Positions 24,120-35,781 of a stretch of DNA of 64,000 nt are shown here, in pieces. The DNA comes from Cercis canadensis. Taxonomy: Eukaryota; Streptophyta; Magnoliopsida; Fabales; Fabaceae. A model generated the notes under the pieces. It had not been told where the DNA came from. It saw nothing but the letters and a program-made list of their open reading frames with translations, and searched no databases. Location of the stretch: contig QAOA01003028.1 of the NCBI GenBank assembly GCA_003255065.1, positions 2,110,440 to 2,174,439 of the forward strand. The letters are read 5' to 3'. Made by a program: the position numbers and the translations under genes. Numbering within the stretch: the first letter of the stretch is position 1; every line of letters starts with the position of its first letter.

Positions 24120-26764
24120 GAAGGGTATGATTTGGTTTTTCTTTTGGCTAAGGGGATAATTAAAGCTGTTTGGGAGTTTAGAAAGTGGTAATTTGAGGGT
24201 TCGGAATTGGATTTTAATTTGGCTTATGGTTGAAGCAATTGGAAAGGAATTATGCCTCCGAGATGGTGGGGATGGTGGTAAATCTGAGTTTATAGGAATC
24301 CCCACGTCAACAGGAAGGGAAAGAGGCAGACATGAGGCATATTAGGTCATGTCCCACAAAAGAATATATACGAATTTCTACTTTACATGATTTTCAAACC
24401 TCTCCATCTGTTATCTACTTGTTGCTCAAGTTTTCAATTTGCATATGAAATTAACAAGTGATTTATTATGCAGATCAGATGGAGGCAAGTTTCTTCATTT
24501 CTCATCCTGACTATTATATTCAAATGAATGAAATTTATTTGAAGAAACAATAAGGAAAATGCAGGGTTATGTTCCTAATGCTTTCTTTGTTAGGAGGTTA
24601 AGTTCAGAAATGGGGTGCGTGTAAAGGAGCTTAATTAGTCTATAATTATATGTCTAGAGAATTATATAAGAAAGTAATGAAACGGATCAAGGAAGATTGT
24701 ACTGTAAATCTAGGAATTTCATTACAGAGAATAAGAATTTAGGATTTATTCTTAATTATTCTCATTTTTGACAAAAGGGTGTTTCTAAACGAGGTAAAGA
24801 ATGAAGGGCTCCGGATAATATTGGATTCATTGTGTTTAAAGCTAAGGATGATGATAGAGGATAACATGCACGCAACCATTGTAATTAAAGTTTTGAAAGA
24901 AAGAAAGAACAGGGGAATAAATTCCTTTTCTTAATTAGTAGTTTTCTACCTTCTAAGTTGTAACCTTTAGGTCCATTTGTTTCTTGGATAGAAATTCTAG
25001 CCTGGTTTATGGTCTTATCCATTTGTGTCTTCATCTAGGATGCCAATGGCAATGACCCATAATGCAGCTCTGAGGAACTGATTCTTGGATAGATATTATG
25101 CCGTTTAATATTCATAGTACATGCCAAGTTGGATTAAACTTTCTAAGCTCTGGGATTTTCTGAGGAAATCATTACCATCACCAATATTAAAGCATTTAAC
25201 TAAAGATGCACAATGGCTGCTAGGTGTCACAAGGAGATAGATTCTTCATGTTGGGTGAGATGAATGATTGAGAAGAATCTGTGCTATACTCCTGAGTCAA
25301 TTCTCAATAGTTCTTCAACCATAGAATAAACTTCAGGATAATCAAGTAATCGAGGTGAACAATAATGCCAATGTAATACTTTTTCTTTTTTCTGTTTTAA
25401 TTTGTTGACCGTTTTTCTTTTTGTTTCTTTTAAAACACCAGGAATCTTCTAGTAAGTGCTAGTCATTTGTATGGCTGCTTTCTCCATCCAAGTCTTCTGA
25501 AGCATTTGTACTTGCTAGAGATTAAAGTGAAAGTTGAATGTGATTCTCTTCTTGCTCTGCTTCATCTATACTTTATCTCTCTGTTTTTCTTCTTTTTGTC
25601 CTTTGTCATGTATGGATTTATTCCTCTGAATTTCCTTTTAGCCTTTATAACAATATCTTTGGTAGCTGCATTGCAACATTTACTTGCACATGATAAGAAA
25701 GAAGAATCCCTTTAACCAGACATCAATTTGCATGACAAATATATAATATCGTTATCAGTCCACGTTATATGCTGTTGTCTTCTTTGCCACAGCATTTACA
25801 ACTATTGACAAGGAGTGATGTGAGGATTTCTAGCCAGGTCTTCTGGAAACTTTACAAAATCATCAAACAGATTCATAAGCTAAATGCTATGATTTTGTGT
25901 AACATTGGTTAATTTCAAATAAAGCAAAAGGAGTCAAATTCTAAAGCCAAAACTAAGAAGGCATTCTTTATAGACAGTATTAGAGCTTTGGTTAAACTGT
26001 TTTCCCGCCCATTAGCCTCTGTTTTTAAAGCAAGAGTTTGCTCTTTTTTCTTTGCCTAATCGCTGGTCTTTGATTGGAACCTCAATTTTATGCCACTTGT
26101 CTGCAAAACTTATAGGCTCCATTTTTTTTTTCAATAACAATACGGTCAATAATTTTATGCGAGTGAAGGAGAAATATAACCATTTTCTACAAGTCTGCAA
26201 CCGTAGAGATCATAAATACTAAGGATTTGTTTTGTTTCTCACATATAGTAACTACTTTTTTTGTTTTGGTAATCATATAGTAACTACTTTTCATCCTAGG
26301 CTTAAAATTCTTCTATAGAAGAGTCATTATATATAAACTATGAATTTCATTAATGGAAGAAAGAAAATATGATGTATGAACTTTATGTGTCTGTGCTGCA
26401 GTTTTGAAGGTAAAATTGCCGTACATGCCAAGCAATATTGATGGTTAAGAATAAGAATATACTGAGAGAGAGTACAGAAATCGTGAGGCAGAAGCTGGTT
26501 TTTCAGCTTTCAACTGCAAAGTTGATGATGACCCAGAAGCAGAAAGCTACTTGTGTCGTAAAAGAGAATGATACACAGAATATACGTATTTTCTACTAGC
26601 ACTAGCAGTAATAAGCAAATAAAAGCCAGGTACGGATACGGCGCCGAAGTTACATTTTGGACCACCGGTTTGTGTAACCGGTTGGAGAAACCGCCATTGC
26701 TTATAGCGATTTCGAACTAATAATATCAATATCGCGCTGCTGAGCTGAGCTTGGACTCCTATCA
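24120..26764. other. Intergenic stretch between DC1 and PPR genes
   Basis: AT-rich, no gene recognised. A small ORF at 25467-25715 is hydrophobic but has no recognisable family. Near 26243 and 26273 a segment of about 20 bp (CATATAGTAACTACTTTT) is repeated in tandem 30 bp apart. The last 120 bp before 26765 are more GC-rich and probably form the PPR leader. Confidence 0.55.
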
Positions 26765-28243
26765 ATGGCGGTTCAACTCCTTAAACGCTTCCCCATCGCC
26801 GCCCAACCTCGCAAATCCTCACCTATTTTCTTTTCCTCTTCTTCACCACCGCCCGATGAGGTCTCTGCCACCCAAAGCCTCGTAGAGAACGTCGTTTCGA
26901 TCCTCACCCACAACCGTTCCAAGTCTCGTTGGAACTACCTCCATTCTCTCTACCCCAATGGCTTCGACCCCATTGAGTTTTCGAAAATTACAGTCCAGCT
27001 TAAGAATAACCCCCATCTCGCACTCCGGTTCTTCCTCTGGACCCAGAACAAATCCCTTTGCAACCACAACCTTCTCTCTTACTCTACAATTACACACATT
27101 CTCGCTCGGGGCCGTCTCAAAACCCATGCCCAGAACGTTATTAGAACTACTATTCGTGCTTCCGAATTGAAGGAGCCCGATGATGAAGATCATTTCAAGT
27201 CGACGCCTTTGAAGGTCTTCGAGACTCTTGTAAGGACCTACAAAGATTGTGGTTCGGCTCCGTTTGTGTTTGATTTGTTAATCAAATCTTGTCTGGAATC
27301 GAGAAAGATTGACCCTTCAATTGAAATCATCAGAATGCTGCAATCTCGCGGGATTAGCCCTAAAGTTAGTACCTTGAATTCTTTGATTTATAGAGTTTGC
27401 CGAAGTCGAGGGGTTGAGGCAGCATATGCAATTTACGGAGAGGTTTTTCAATTAGATGAAGAAAGTGAGCAAAATATGAAAAGGGGTTTTAGAGTTAGCC
27501 CGAATGTGCATACTTATAACGCGTTAATGGTGTGCTATTATCAAGAGGGTTTTGTCGAGAAGGTGAAGGAGATTTGGCATGAAATGGTTAAACAGAGCTG
27601 TGCTCCGAGTGCTTATAGCTATTCTGTTTTGATGGCTGCGTTTTGTGAAGAAGGGAACATGGAAGATGTTGAGAAGTTGTGGGTAGAAATGCGAAATAAG
27701 GAAATGGAGCCTGATGTAGTGAGCTATAATATTATAATTGGTGGACTTTGCAAGATTGGAGATGTTGGAAGGGCTGAAGAATTTTTCAGAGAAATGGCAT
27801 TGGGTGGTGTAGAGAGTACTGCTACGACTCACGAGCATCTTATCAAGGGATATTGTAATATTGGGGATATTAATTCAGCTCTTCTTGTTTATAAGGATAT
27901 GTATAGGAAGGCTTTTAGGCCAGAGGTTTCAACCCTTGACATGATGATTAAGTTAATGTGTGATAAGGATAAGGTTCATGAAGCTTTGAAGATTCTCAGA
28001 AATGCAATGGACAAGTTTGATTTATTTCCCAAGGAAAAGAGTTATGAAGCCTTGGTAAAGGGGTTATGTAGTGAGGAAAGTATGGAAGAAGCGTCGAAGC
28101 TTCAGGCAGAGATGGTAGGAAAAGGATTTCAACCAAATTCAGAAATATATGGCGCTTTCATAGATGCGTATGTGAGACAAGGGAATGAGGAAGTAGCAGG
28201 AGCTTTGAGGAAAGAAATGCTCCAAATTCAGACGCAGAGTTAA
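26765..28243 (+). CDS. P-class pentatricopeptide repeat (PPR) protein, probably mitochondrial
   Basis: Intronless, 492 residues. The N-terminus (MAVQLLKRFPIAAQPRK followed by a serine run) is basic and lacks acidic residues, as expected of a mitochondrial targeting peptide. From about residue 149 there are roughly nine 35-residue PPR helical pairs. Clear examples are NVHTYNALMVCYYQEGFVEK, SAYSYSVLMAAFCEEGNMED and DVVSYNIIIGGLCKIGDVGR. There is no E, DYW or SMR domain at the C-terminus, so this is the P class, which usually binds organelle RNA for stabilisation, processing or translation. The overall layout and neighbourhood recall Arabidopsis At2g15980. The RNA target cannot be read from sequence by eye. 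Frame intact, start unambiguous. Confidence 0.92.
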   Translation: MAVQLLKRFPIAAQPRKSSPIFFSSSSPPPDEVSATQSLVENVVSILTHNRSKSRWNYLHSLYPNGFDPIEFSKITVQLKNNPHLALRFFLWTQNKSLCNHNLLSYSTITHILARGRLKTHAQNVIRTTIRASELKEPDDEDHFKSTPLKVFETLVRTYKDCGSAPFVFDLLIKSCLESRKIDPSIEIIRMLQSRGISPKVSTLNSLIYRVCRSRGVEAAYAIYGEVFQLDEESEQNMKRGFRVSPNVHTYNALMVCYYQEGFVEKVKEIWHEMVKQSCAPSAYSYSVLMAAFCEEGNMEDVEKLWVEMRNKEMEPDVVSYNIIIGGLCKIGDVGRAEEFFREMALGGVESTATTHEHLIKGYCNIGDINSALLVYKDMYRKAFRPEVSTLDMMIKLMCDKDKVHEALKILRNAMDKFDLFPKEKSYEALVKGLCSEESMEEASKLQAEMVGKGFQPNSEIYGAFIDAYVRQGNEEVAGALRKEMLQIQTQS

Positions 28244-29737
28244 GAGGATACTGATATACTTGTATGCCTCTCAGTGGAAATAATTGGCAATCACACCTTA
28301 CTTGTTGGGGAAAATAAACTGTTTCTTCATCTGTTTTTGTCCCAAGGAGCCAAATTCCTTATTCACAACAGTGGTTGTCCACTGATGGTGAAGGTTGCTA
28401 CAGCTTAAGATAGATTTCCTTACCAATTGAAACCAGAGCTCCTGATCGAAAAAATTCTGGTACGCTTTATTTGAAATCCTGCTTTTAGTGCTTCTGACAT
28501 AGTTGATCAGAGGTGCTTGTGTAATGGTCCTGCAATATATTTTGGATGTCAAGGGTAGGCATTTTTAAGGATACTCTGGGACTAATATTTGTTGTGCTGA
28601 GCAGAAGTTACAATTAAATGAAAGGTAGACTAACTTGATGTTTGGCTGCACTGTCAGACAAATATTGTAGCTTGATATGAGCTCTGTTTAAGTAAACGAA
28701 ATTGGATTAATGCCGTTATCCGATTCTAGATACTAATGGTCAGGAACTCTATCTTAGGTTTATGTATTTGAGTTCAGAGTAAAGTTAGTTGAATAGATGC
28801 TTTCTTTATGATATGTCGGAGAAACGCGTCGAATGAGGGATTGTGCAGCTGTTCCCTGGCTCTAATTCTTTTGTTTGACAAGCTTGAACTAGCCTTTTGG
28901 TCATTCCATTGAAGAGAAATTTGAACTTTCTTTCTAAAGTAAAATTAGCTTGACTAGGTTGTCCAAGCTTATTTCTCTTAGCATCTGCCAGGCTTGAGGC
29001 ATAACACGCTCATTATTAAGATGAATTTGCTTGTCTGAAGTTTCATGTTCTTTGTGTGGTCCAAGTGTTTATTTTGTTTGTTGATTTTGTGTATTGACAG
29101 TTGTGACCTTTCCACAAAATGGCTGCTGACTAGACTCCATGGTGCATGCCAAGAGATAAATGGTAGCGGAAGCAAAAAAGCAGAGCTGCAAAGGACCAAT
29201 CATGGTCCCTGCTGGACTTCCGATTGGACGCTTGCCTCCTTCACGTACTTGATTTTCGAAGTGATAGACAATGCCCTTTATAATGAAACATTACACATTC
29301 CTATGGTCGCCACTCTGTTGAACAGCTGTGCATGATGTTTACTAACTAGATTGAAGTTCTCCTTTGCTCCTGGATTCATTGAATTTAGCCTTTCTGTACA
29401 GAATCAGATATATAGTAGCAGTTTTACCAAAGGTAGGCAAGTGAAAGTTATAGTTTGAGAGATTTATATCTCAAGTGTGAAGTCTTGATGAAAACCTTGG
29501 TTTCAATTGCTCCGTGGAAGAGCTTTTGTTTCTGGTTGACAGCATTGCACCCATGTACAGTTTGATCGTTATCAATAAAGGCTTCTATTTCTTTCTTCTT
29601 TCCCAAATACATGCTATAAGTTTGTAACTATACACAATTCAAGTGGTTTCCCAGAAAATCTAATGCTATAATGTATTTTGGGGGGAAAAAAACATAAAAA
29701 ATATCATGATGACTCTACATCTGAAAGACAAGCCAAA
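28244..29737. other. Spacer between convergent PPR and CASP-like genes
   Basis: Both flanking genes point towards this stretch, so it holds two 3' UTRs and spacer. The few short ORFs (28298-28552 and 29045-29335) lack domains. Confidence 0.55.
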
Positions 29738-30143
29738 ATGAAGTGAGAATCACAAGGAGGGTAATAGCCAAAGGTTGAAGAGACATGATGCCAAGGATAG
29801 AAACCAGGACAAAAAGGCCATAACTGCAGATATCTGGTACCTGCTGCAAAACTTTTGAGGGCAAAATGGGCCAGGGGAGTTGAGCAGGAGATTTACAACA
29901 CTGGCAGTTGCGCAAGCCGCTGCTAGTGTGAGAGTCGATAATGAAGTGAGAATCACAAGGAGGGTAATAGCCAAAGGTTGAAGAGACATGATGCCAAGGA
30001 TAGAAACCAGGACAAAAAGGCCATAACTGCAGATATCTGGTACCTGCTGCAAAACTTTTGAGGGCAAAATGGGCCAGGGGAGTTGAGCAGGAGATTTACA
30101 ACACTGGCAGTTGCGCAAGCCGCTGCTAGTGTGAGAGTCGATA
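29738..30143. repeat. Perfect 203-bp tandem duplication
   Basis: 29738-29940 is repeated base for base at 29941-30143. On the minus strand the first copy met (29941-30143) holds nearly all of the last coding exon of the CASP-like gene, with its stop at 29953-29955. The second copy therefore falls in the 3' UTR. A few bases (AATG) are shared at the junctions. Confidence 0.95.
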
Positions 30144-31361
30144 ATGCCTGTCACAAATTCACAATAGTTACCAACAGATGGTTGTCAATATCTACATAAA
30201 CTGAATGCATATAGATCAGATGCTCCATACCCAATCTCCCACAACAATAATCAGCAGTATTCCTGGCTGACGAATGGGGCATTTCACCAGAACTGAGTAT
30301 CCATCTACCAATGCTAATGTGAAACTCCAAGGTATAACCAAACCCATGATTGTTACCAAATAGCTGCAGAATGGATATATCCAGTGAAGACAGTAATTGA
30401 CCAGTTAATACAAAAGAATCAACAGGTGAAATTTGTTAAAGAGTTGCAACTTATAATTAAGATGGCATTTTCGCAGACATAAATAGACTCACTCATTATA
30501 TGCCTCGTATTATTTGTAATGCGTTGTTCCTTTTTTCCTTTCTTAATGCTCAGAGTAAAAGGAAGGAAGTAGTACCGTGTATAGTTATTCAACATATTAT
30601 AATCATTAGAGAAACTCAACCTGTATATTTTTCAGATAGCATTCCTCTGATTTTGAAGAAAGAAAGTAGTTTGTGGTGAACTTAGTTGCAGGAAGAATTT
30701 TCCTTTGTATACAGAATGGGATTTTAGTTCCGAATTTGAGGATCCTTATGAAAGACTATATTGATTTACACACCATGTATTATGCATTGCCAGCAGTGAA
30801 AACTGAAGAACAATAACAAAAAACACTCACAAGAGTCTTTCAGACTCAGTACTCATTGCAAGACCATGGCAGAAGGGCACAAGCCGCAAAACTGGAAAAA
30901 CAAGTAATCTGGCTTAATGGGTTACAGTTTCTATCCCAAAAAGAATCTCGCTATGAAATTAAAGAGTAAATCTATCGGTTCCTTTTGGAAAAAAAGTCAA
31001 AATTTAACATCCATAAATTCTAGGATTAAGAACTCAATTAGATTATCAATAATTGGCTAGGAATTGTTTAGGAGTAATTTCAAAGAAAAGATGTGTTAAA
31101 GAGAACTTAAAAATCTCGTCAAGCCAGTAAAACGAAAGCTATGTTGATAGAGAAATCCAACTACCCTTTAGATTAGAATAACAAAGAAAGAGACCAGGAA
31201 ATGGGGAAAAAAAAAAAAAAAAAAAAGTACCAGAAAGCAGTGTAACTGTAGAACTCAACGCCCAAAGACATGAAGAGAAGGGAAGCAGATGCAAACATGG
31301 TCTGGCCCAATCTCAGACTGAAACTGGCGCTGGTGCCCACAGAGCCAGGTACTTCATCCAT
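29953..31361 (-). CDS. CASPL5C: CASP-like four-span membrane protein (CASPL5 type)
   Basis: Three exons (31231-31361, 30231-30363 and 29953-30147; minus strand) join in frame to 152 residues, the usual CASPL5 size. Start MDEVPGSVGTSASFSLRLGQ. Four hydrophobic spans can be seen: FASASLLFMSLGVEF; YLVTIMGLVIPWSFTLALV; LLIIVVGDW running into LSTLTLAAACATASVV; and ISAVMAFLSWFLSLASCLF, ending NLWLLPSL. CASP-like proteins are plasma-membrane scaffold relatives of the Casparian-strip proteins; the role of group 5 is poorly defined. An ATG six codons upstream (31379) is in frame but atypical. The stop falls in the proximal copy of the 203-bp duplication, so the protein is intact and the second copy is untranslated. 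It sits next to TOM6, as in Arabidopsis. Confidence 0.88.
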
Positions 31362-34300
31362 GGACTTGTTGCATAGCAAGTACTAGTTTTATTCTTGGGT
31401 TTGTCTCTTCCCTTTTGATTTGCTATCATTTTTGTCCTTCAAGATTGAACCTTAGCCCCCAGTCCCACGGTCTTGTCATCCAATTTCATTATTCTCAGCT
31501 GAAACCTTTTTGCTGCTATTACAATCATATGACCAATAATATATGAGATCTCACAATTCCCAAGAATTAAATAAAATCCCTGACTTGTTTTCTGTTTTCT
31601 GTTTTCTGCTAACCCTGAAACTGACCAAGAAAGAGAGGAAAGAAATTGCAGTATGTGAGGACATGGACCGTACTCTATGGCATTAAAGACATGTACCTCC
31701 CAAACAAAAACTTCATAGTGCTTCGGCAATCTTGTAGTTGGGAATTTTGAGTGATGCAAATGCTTTGTGGTTTGCTGATTAAGCAATAATGTGCCTGCTT
31801 TAATTATGATGGAGTTCACACATGGCCTACTCAGTTTTTCGGTGGCACATCCTCACTGCTTCTAAAAGGATGATGATCTAATCTAAATAGTTGAGATTTG
31901 GCAGGGCTTTAAAAAAAAAAAAAAAAACACACAGTAGAAAAGGTTTTTCCTTTCCAAGCATAATTAATGACCGTTCAAATTAGGAAAGTTACAACAAAAA
32001 AAAACACACAATTCACTTTCAGGGTTATTTTTTCTGGGTCTTAAACTTGTAATTTGATTAAGATTAGAGCACATGCATAACAATCATCCAAGTCAGTGAA
32101 AAGCGAGGTTAATTCAAAATGGTACGGAATGATGCTTCTTTTGCTTTTAATGCTCTGAAAATTTTCCTTTGAATGGTTGCTAATTGTTGGGGGCAAGAGA
32201 GGATCAAGGGATGGGGTCATTGGGTGACTTTGTGCGGATGGAAATTGTAAAGCATATTCCAATTGTTTAAGCAATAAATAACGAAGCTTTTAAGTCTTAG
32301 TCAAAAACAAAAATTATGAATGACTAAGGAAAACAATGTCCACCGATGCTTTTAAAAGAAGGAACTTAGATTTGTCATGTGCCACAACCGTATTGAACCC
32401 CATGTTCGGGGGAAAGTCTCTAGAAACTAGTGGAGATGCCGCCTTCCTCAGCACACCCATCACTGTCACTGCTATTCTTAAACTCTGATTACCATCCACG
32501 GAAAGCTGAACGAATAACTAAGAACAAGATGTAATTCGAAAGTGTCGCACGGCCAATTTTTTTTCTAAAAGAAAATCCCTATTAAGTGTCGAAAGAAATG
32601 GCACCCGTTTAACAAACATCAAATGCAATTCACTCGTATTTCATATAATGATTAAAATATGATAATACAAAAATTACTTTATCAAACCTCTTGCATACTA
32701 ATGTTGAAATGTTGATTTATCAAATACCTTTAATATTCTTTTGTTGCTTTTTATTTTTTAGGCTAGGAGGGAGGTAAATAAATCACATGATTAATAAGTA
32801 AACTTCACCCAATGAAGAAACCCATGGAGAAACCTGACCGGGAATTCTTTCTGTGCATAATATGAAAACCTGGTCCTAAATGAACCCAAACTCTAGTTTC
32901 CACGAAAACATGATTTTAATCCGTCAAAACCCCCTCTTCATACGATTATCGCTAAAAGATAAAGATACATTTAAAAGAAATGTTGATCAATACCCATATG
33001 ATATTTAGTCAAGGAATCATATGGCAATGGATATAATATAAAAGACGCAAAGTGCATGAAAGATGCAAGTCTAAGCAATTCTTCCTTAACCCATGTATAT
33101 TCTTGTCAACGCGAGACTCTGCATAGAAGAAAACAGAATGTAAGTATACAGAAGGCACATAGAATAAAGCAGTGTAGTATGGTTGATAAACAAACACAGT
33201 CTAAAGCAGTGCAGTATGTTCAGGCTAGGATCTAATAGAGTGCAGAATTTAAGAGCAGGATTGGAATAAATGCCACACACCATCCACGAATAAAAGCAGA
33301 AAAGCACAGAGAAGATGCATACGTCAGTACCAATAAGAGCAATACAAGACTGAAACAGCAAGAACACTTCAAAGCAGCTATTAGTGGACAGGACTATTCA
33401 CACGCCCCCTTGAGTCAAGCAAACACAGTGGAAAAAAACACAATTCACTGAACAACCCCCTTGTCATCTAAATCGCAACTCCACTTGCCACAGGCATGTG
33501 GGCTTGCCTGTGGGAATCCGTAAGTCTAAATCCAGCTGCTTCTCTTCCTGGCCCTCTGATAACTCCTTAGTTTAGAAACAGAGTAATAAGCAGTTCTAGC
33601 CACCATCTCATGGGCTCAACTCCTGGTCTGGATTTTGAGATCATGATTTATATGAAATTTTCCCTCACAAAATGCATAACCCGCGGAGCTCCACTTTTAT
33701 GTAGTGTAAAATTTCAAAACTTAAAAGGTTCTATTTCAGTGCCTCATTGGAATATCACGAGAAAAATAAAGTGAACTGTCAGAAAACTCTCTGCTTCCAC
33801 ACATTGTGTGCATGTGAATTTATCAGAGATTGAAATTGGACACCCATGGCGTCAAAGGAAGAATGAGGTGAGAGCATGCGGAAGGGTCTAAGTAAGGCAC
33901 AGGCAAGCAATGGAGGCATGGTGCTATTGCGTTGATGTTATGGATAGTCCTTGGTACTTTCAAGAAACCACAGGTATAGCAAGGGAAAGCACCCATGTTG
34001 CTACAGACATAACGCAGAACACAAGGGAGACAATTTACACGATACAGCTCATAAGACTGAGGAAATCATGAACTCAGCCTGTTAGCCAGTGGTGGGGGGT
34101 ATCCATGTATATATTATGCAGCTAAAAAAAATCTGTTTTAGGGCATTTTAGTACATGAAAAAATTTAAAAAGGGGTCAGGGCCTGCAAATTTGGCAAAGA
34201 ACAAGCCAATACATGCATAGAGAGAAACTAGATATGCAGCTTGACACATTATTAATACATGCACAGAGAGAGAAACGCAATATACCAGCAAGTATTCATT

Positions 34301-35385
34301 TTTATAATAAATGAGAAACAAAATATATATCAAAAGCCAATGAGGCCTCTGATCAAGGAAAGACAGCTACTACCCATAATCAATCACGTTATCTAGTTAT
34401 CTTGCTAAAAGGAGAAAAAAGCAATCAAAATCAATTTAGGTTTGAAAATGTGATTTCTTGAACTCATCTTAGTTAACTAGTATAAAGAGCTAAAAAAACT
34501 TGCGTTCTAAAATTACTTCAAACTCCAGATGCGATAGTTGTAAAGTACTAGCAAAACAAAGCTCAATTGAATTTTGCAGAACATCTAAAAGCCACCTAAT
34601 ATCAGGCCATTGTGTACACAATATCTCTCTGAATCAAGGCACAGTTTAAGTATCAACAACACAATCACCCCGTATTTAACTTCCCCAATATTAAACAACA
34701 AAGTGTTCTCCTCACACCCCCATTTCCCCGGCCTCTCTTTCTTTCCAACAATCAAGTAGTGCACAACCACAATCCCTTCTCCGTAAAAGGGGATCCTGTT
34801 CTTGAATTTCCGGTTGATTAAATTTGAGCCTATATCTTGGGCAATCAACTGCAGTGACTCCCTAAAACTGCCAGACATATTTCCTGAATTGTATTTACAT
34901 TGCAAAATCTCATCTTTTTTTTTTCCCCATGTATATTCCTTAATGTTACAGATACGTAGATAACCTAAACACTGTTGCAGACCTAACATATATACAAACG
35001 AGTACTCGCCCAGCTTACAAAGAACTCAGACGTAATTCACAAAATAAAATATTCACTTGCAAAATTTAGTCAAGAAAATATTCACACAATAAATCCTCCT
35101 AAAACAACAAAGCAAAGGAAACAAAAGAAGAAAACATCAGCTGGAAAGAGCTCTGTGATCTGTTTGTAAGTCCATAAGATGCCCCCCATTACCATCCCAC
35201 GTAATTCACAAACTTCCAAATTTTACACACACATATAGAAATTCCAAACTTTCTCATAAAACTTAAAAAAGCAGACAATTTACAGGCCTAGACATAAACC
35301 TTAAAATAAAAACTGGGATTAATACAATTAATTGGATTAACCTAACTTCCTTAGTTACCTCGTGAGGAGGAAACGGGATCAGAAT
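31362..35385. other. Upstream of CASP-like gene and downstream of TOM6; no recognised gene
   Basis: About 4 kb of AT-rich sequence. It includes the CASP-like promoter and leader and the TOM6 3' region, possibly with 3' UTR. Two minus-strand ORFs stand out only by length (31439-31819 and 34585-34989), and a 61-codon ORF at 32314-32499 has balanced composition; none matches a family I know. A stretch around 33390-33420 resembles the edge of a decayed LTR element, but no pair of LTRs was found. Confidence 0.45.
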
Positions 35386-35547
35386 CTAGAGCTCAAGCTT
35401 GAGTTCCTCTTTTTCACCGGAGAGGAAGTGAAAAATGTAAGGGGTGACTCGAATAACGGCAACCCATGCCCCGAAAATGGCCACCTGAGTCTTTAGCTGC
35501 TTCAGGGCTTCGGCCTTATTTGGCCTCTGGAACATCCCAGAAAACAT
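35386..35547 (-). CDS. TOM6: TOM6, small subunit of the mitochondrial outer-membrane import complex
   Basis: Intronless 53-residue protein, start MFSGMFQRPNKAEALKQLK, end EKEELKLEL. A short basic cytosolic segment precedes one membrane helix (about 20-40, QVAIFGAWVAVIRVTPYI), followed by an acidic tail. It matches plant Tom6 (Arabidopsis about 54 residues) in length and in the AFGAWV-V-RVTPY core. Tom6 stabilises the TOM40 translocase with Tom5 and Tom7. It is easily missed because of its size. Upstream on the same strand lie two TGGGCT site II-type elements, typical of nuclear genes for mitochondrial proteins, and no TATA box is obvious. The ATG is the only one upstream of the conserved core. 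Confidence 0.93.
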   Translation of the reverse strand: MFSGMFQRPNKAEALKQLKTQVAIFGAWVAVIRVTPYIFHFLSGEKEELKLEL

Positions 35548-35737
35548 GGCTTCTCTGATGCGCTGGTAGACGGGTTTGACTAGTGTGAGAGAGATGAAGA
35601 AGCTAAAACCCTAGAGCTTAATGCTTCTGTGTCGAGGGGTTTTCGTATAGGTTGCTTTACACGTGCGGTGATGTTGTACACGCGTGGTAAAAACGCAATT
35701 TCCCCCCTTTTTCTTTTCTTTGTAAATTTCCCCCATC

Positions 35738-35781
35738 AGCCCATGTAGTCACAAGGTTACACACACCCATGACCCAGCCCA
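35738..35781 (-). promoter_or_regulatory. Pair of TGGGCT site II elements upstream of TOM6
   Basis: AGCCCA on the plus strand (TGGGCT on the gene strand) occurs at 35738-35743 and 35776-35781, 190-235 bp before the ATG. Site II elements (TGGGCC/T) bind TCP factors and are enriched upstream of mitochondrial and ribosomal protein genes. Confidence 0.5.

Noticed and set aside
29750..30154. Minus-strand 134-codon ORF spanning both copies of the 203-bp duplication
   Set aside because: It reads the first copy in the wrong frame (starting MTGIIDSHTSS) and only the second in the CASP-like frame. The spliced gene enters the first copy in the correct frame and stops there.
31439..31819. 126-codon minus-strand ORF upstream of the CASP-like gene
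   Set aside because: Falls in the promoter/leader region, lacks a domain and has no consistent splice links.
32314..32499. 61-codon minus-strand ORF starting MDGNQSLRIAVTVMG
   Set aside because: Composition is protein-like, but I recognise no family and no promoter or splice context supports it. A BLASTP search would decide.
33380..33440. Possible LTR-retrotransposon edge
   Set aside because: The motif resembles known LTR ends only loosely, and no partner LTR, primer-binding site or polyprotein was found.
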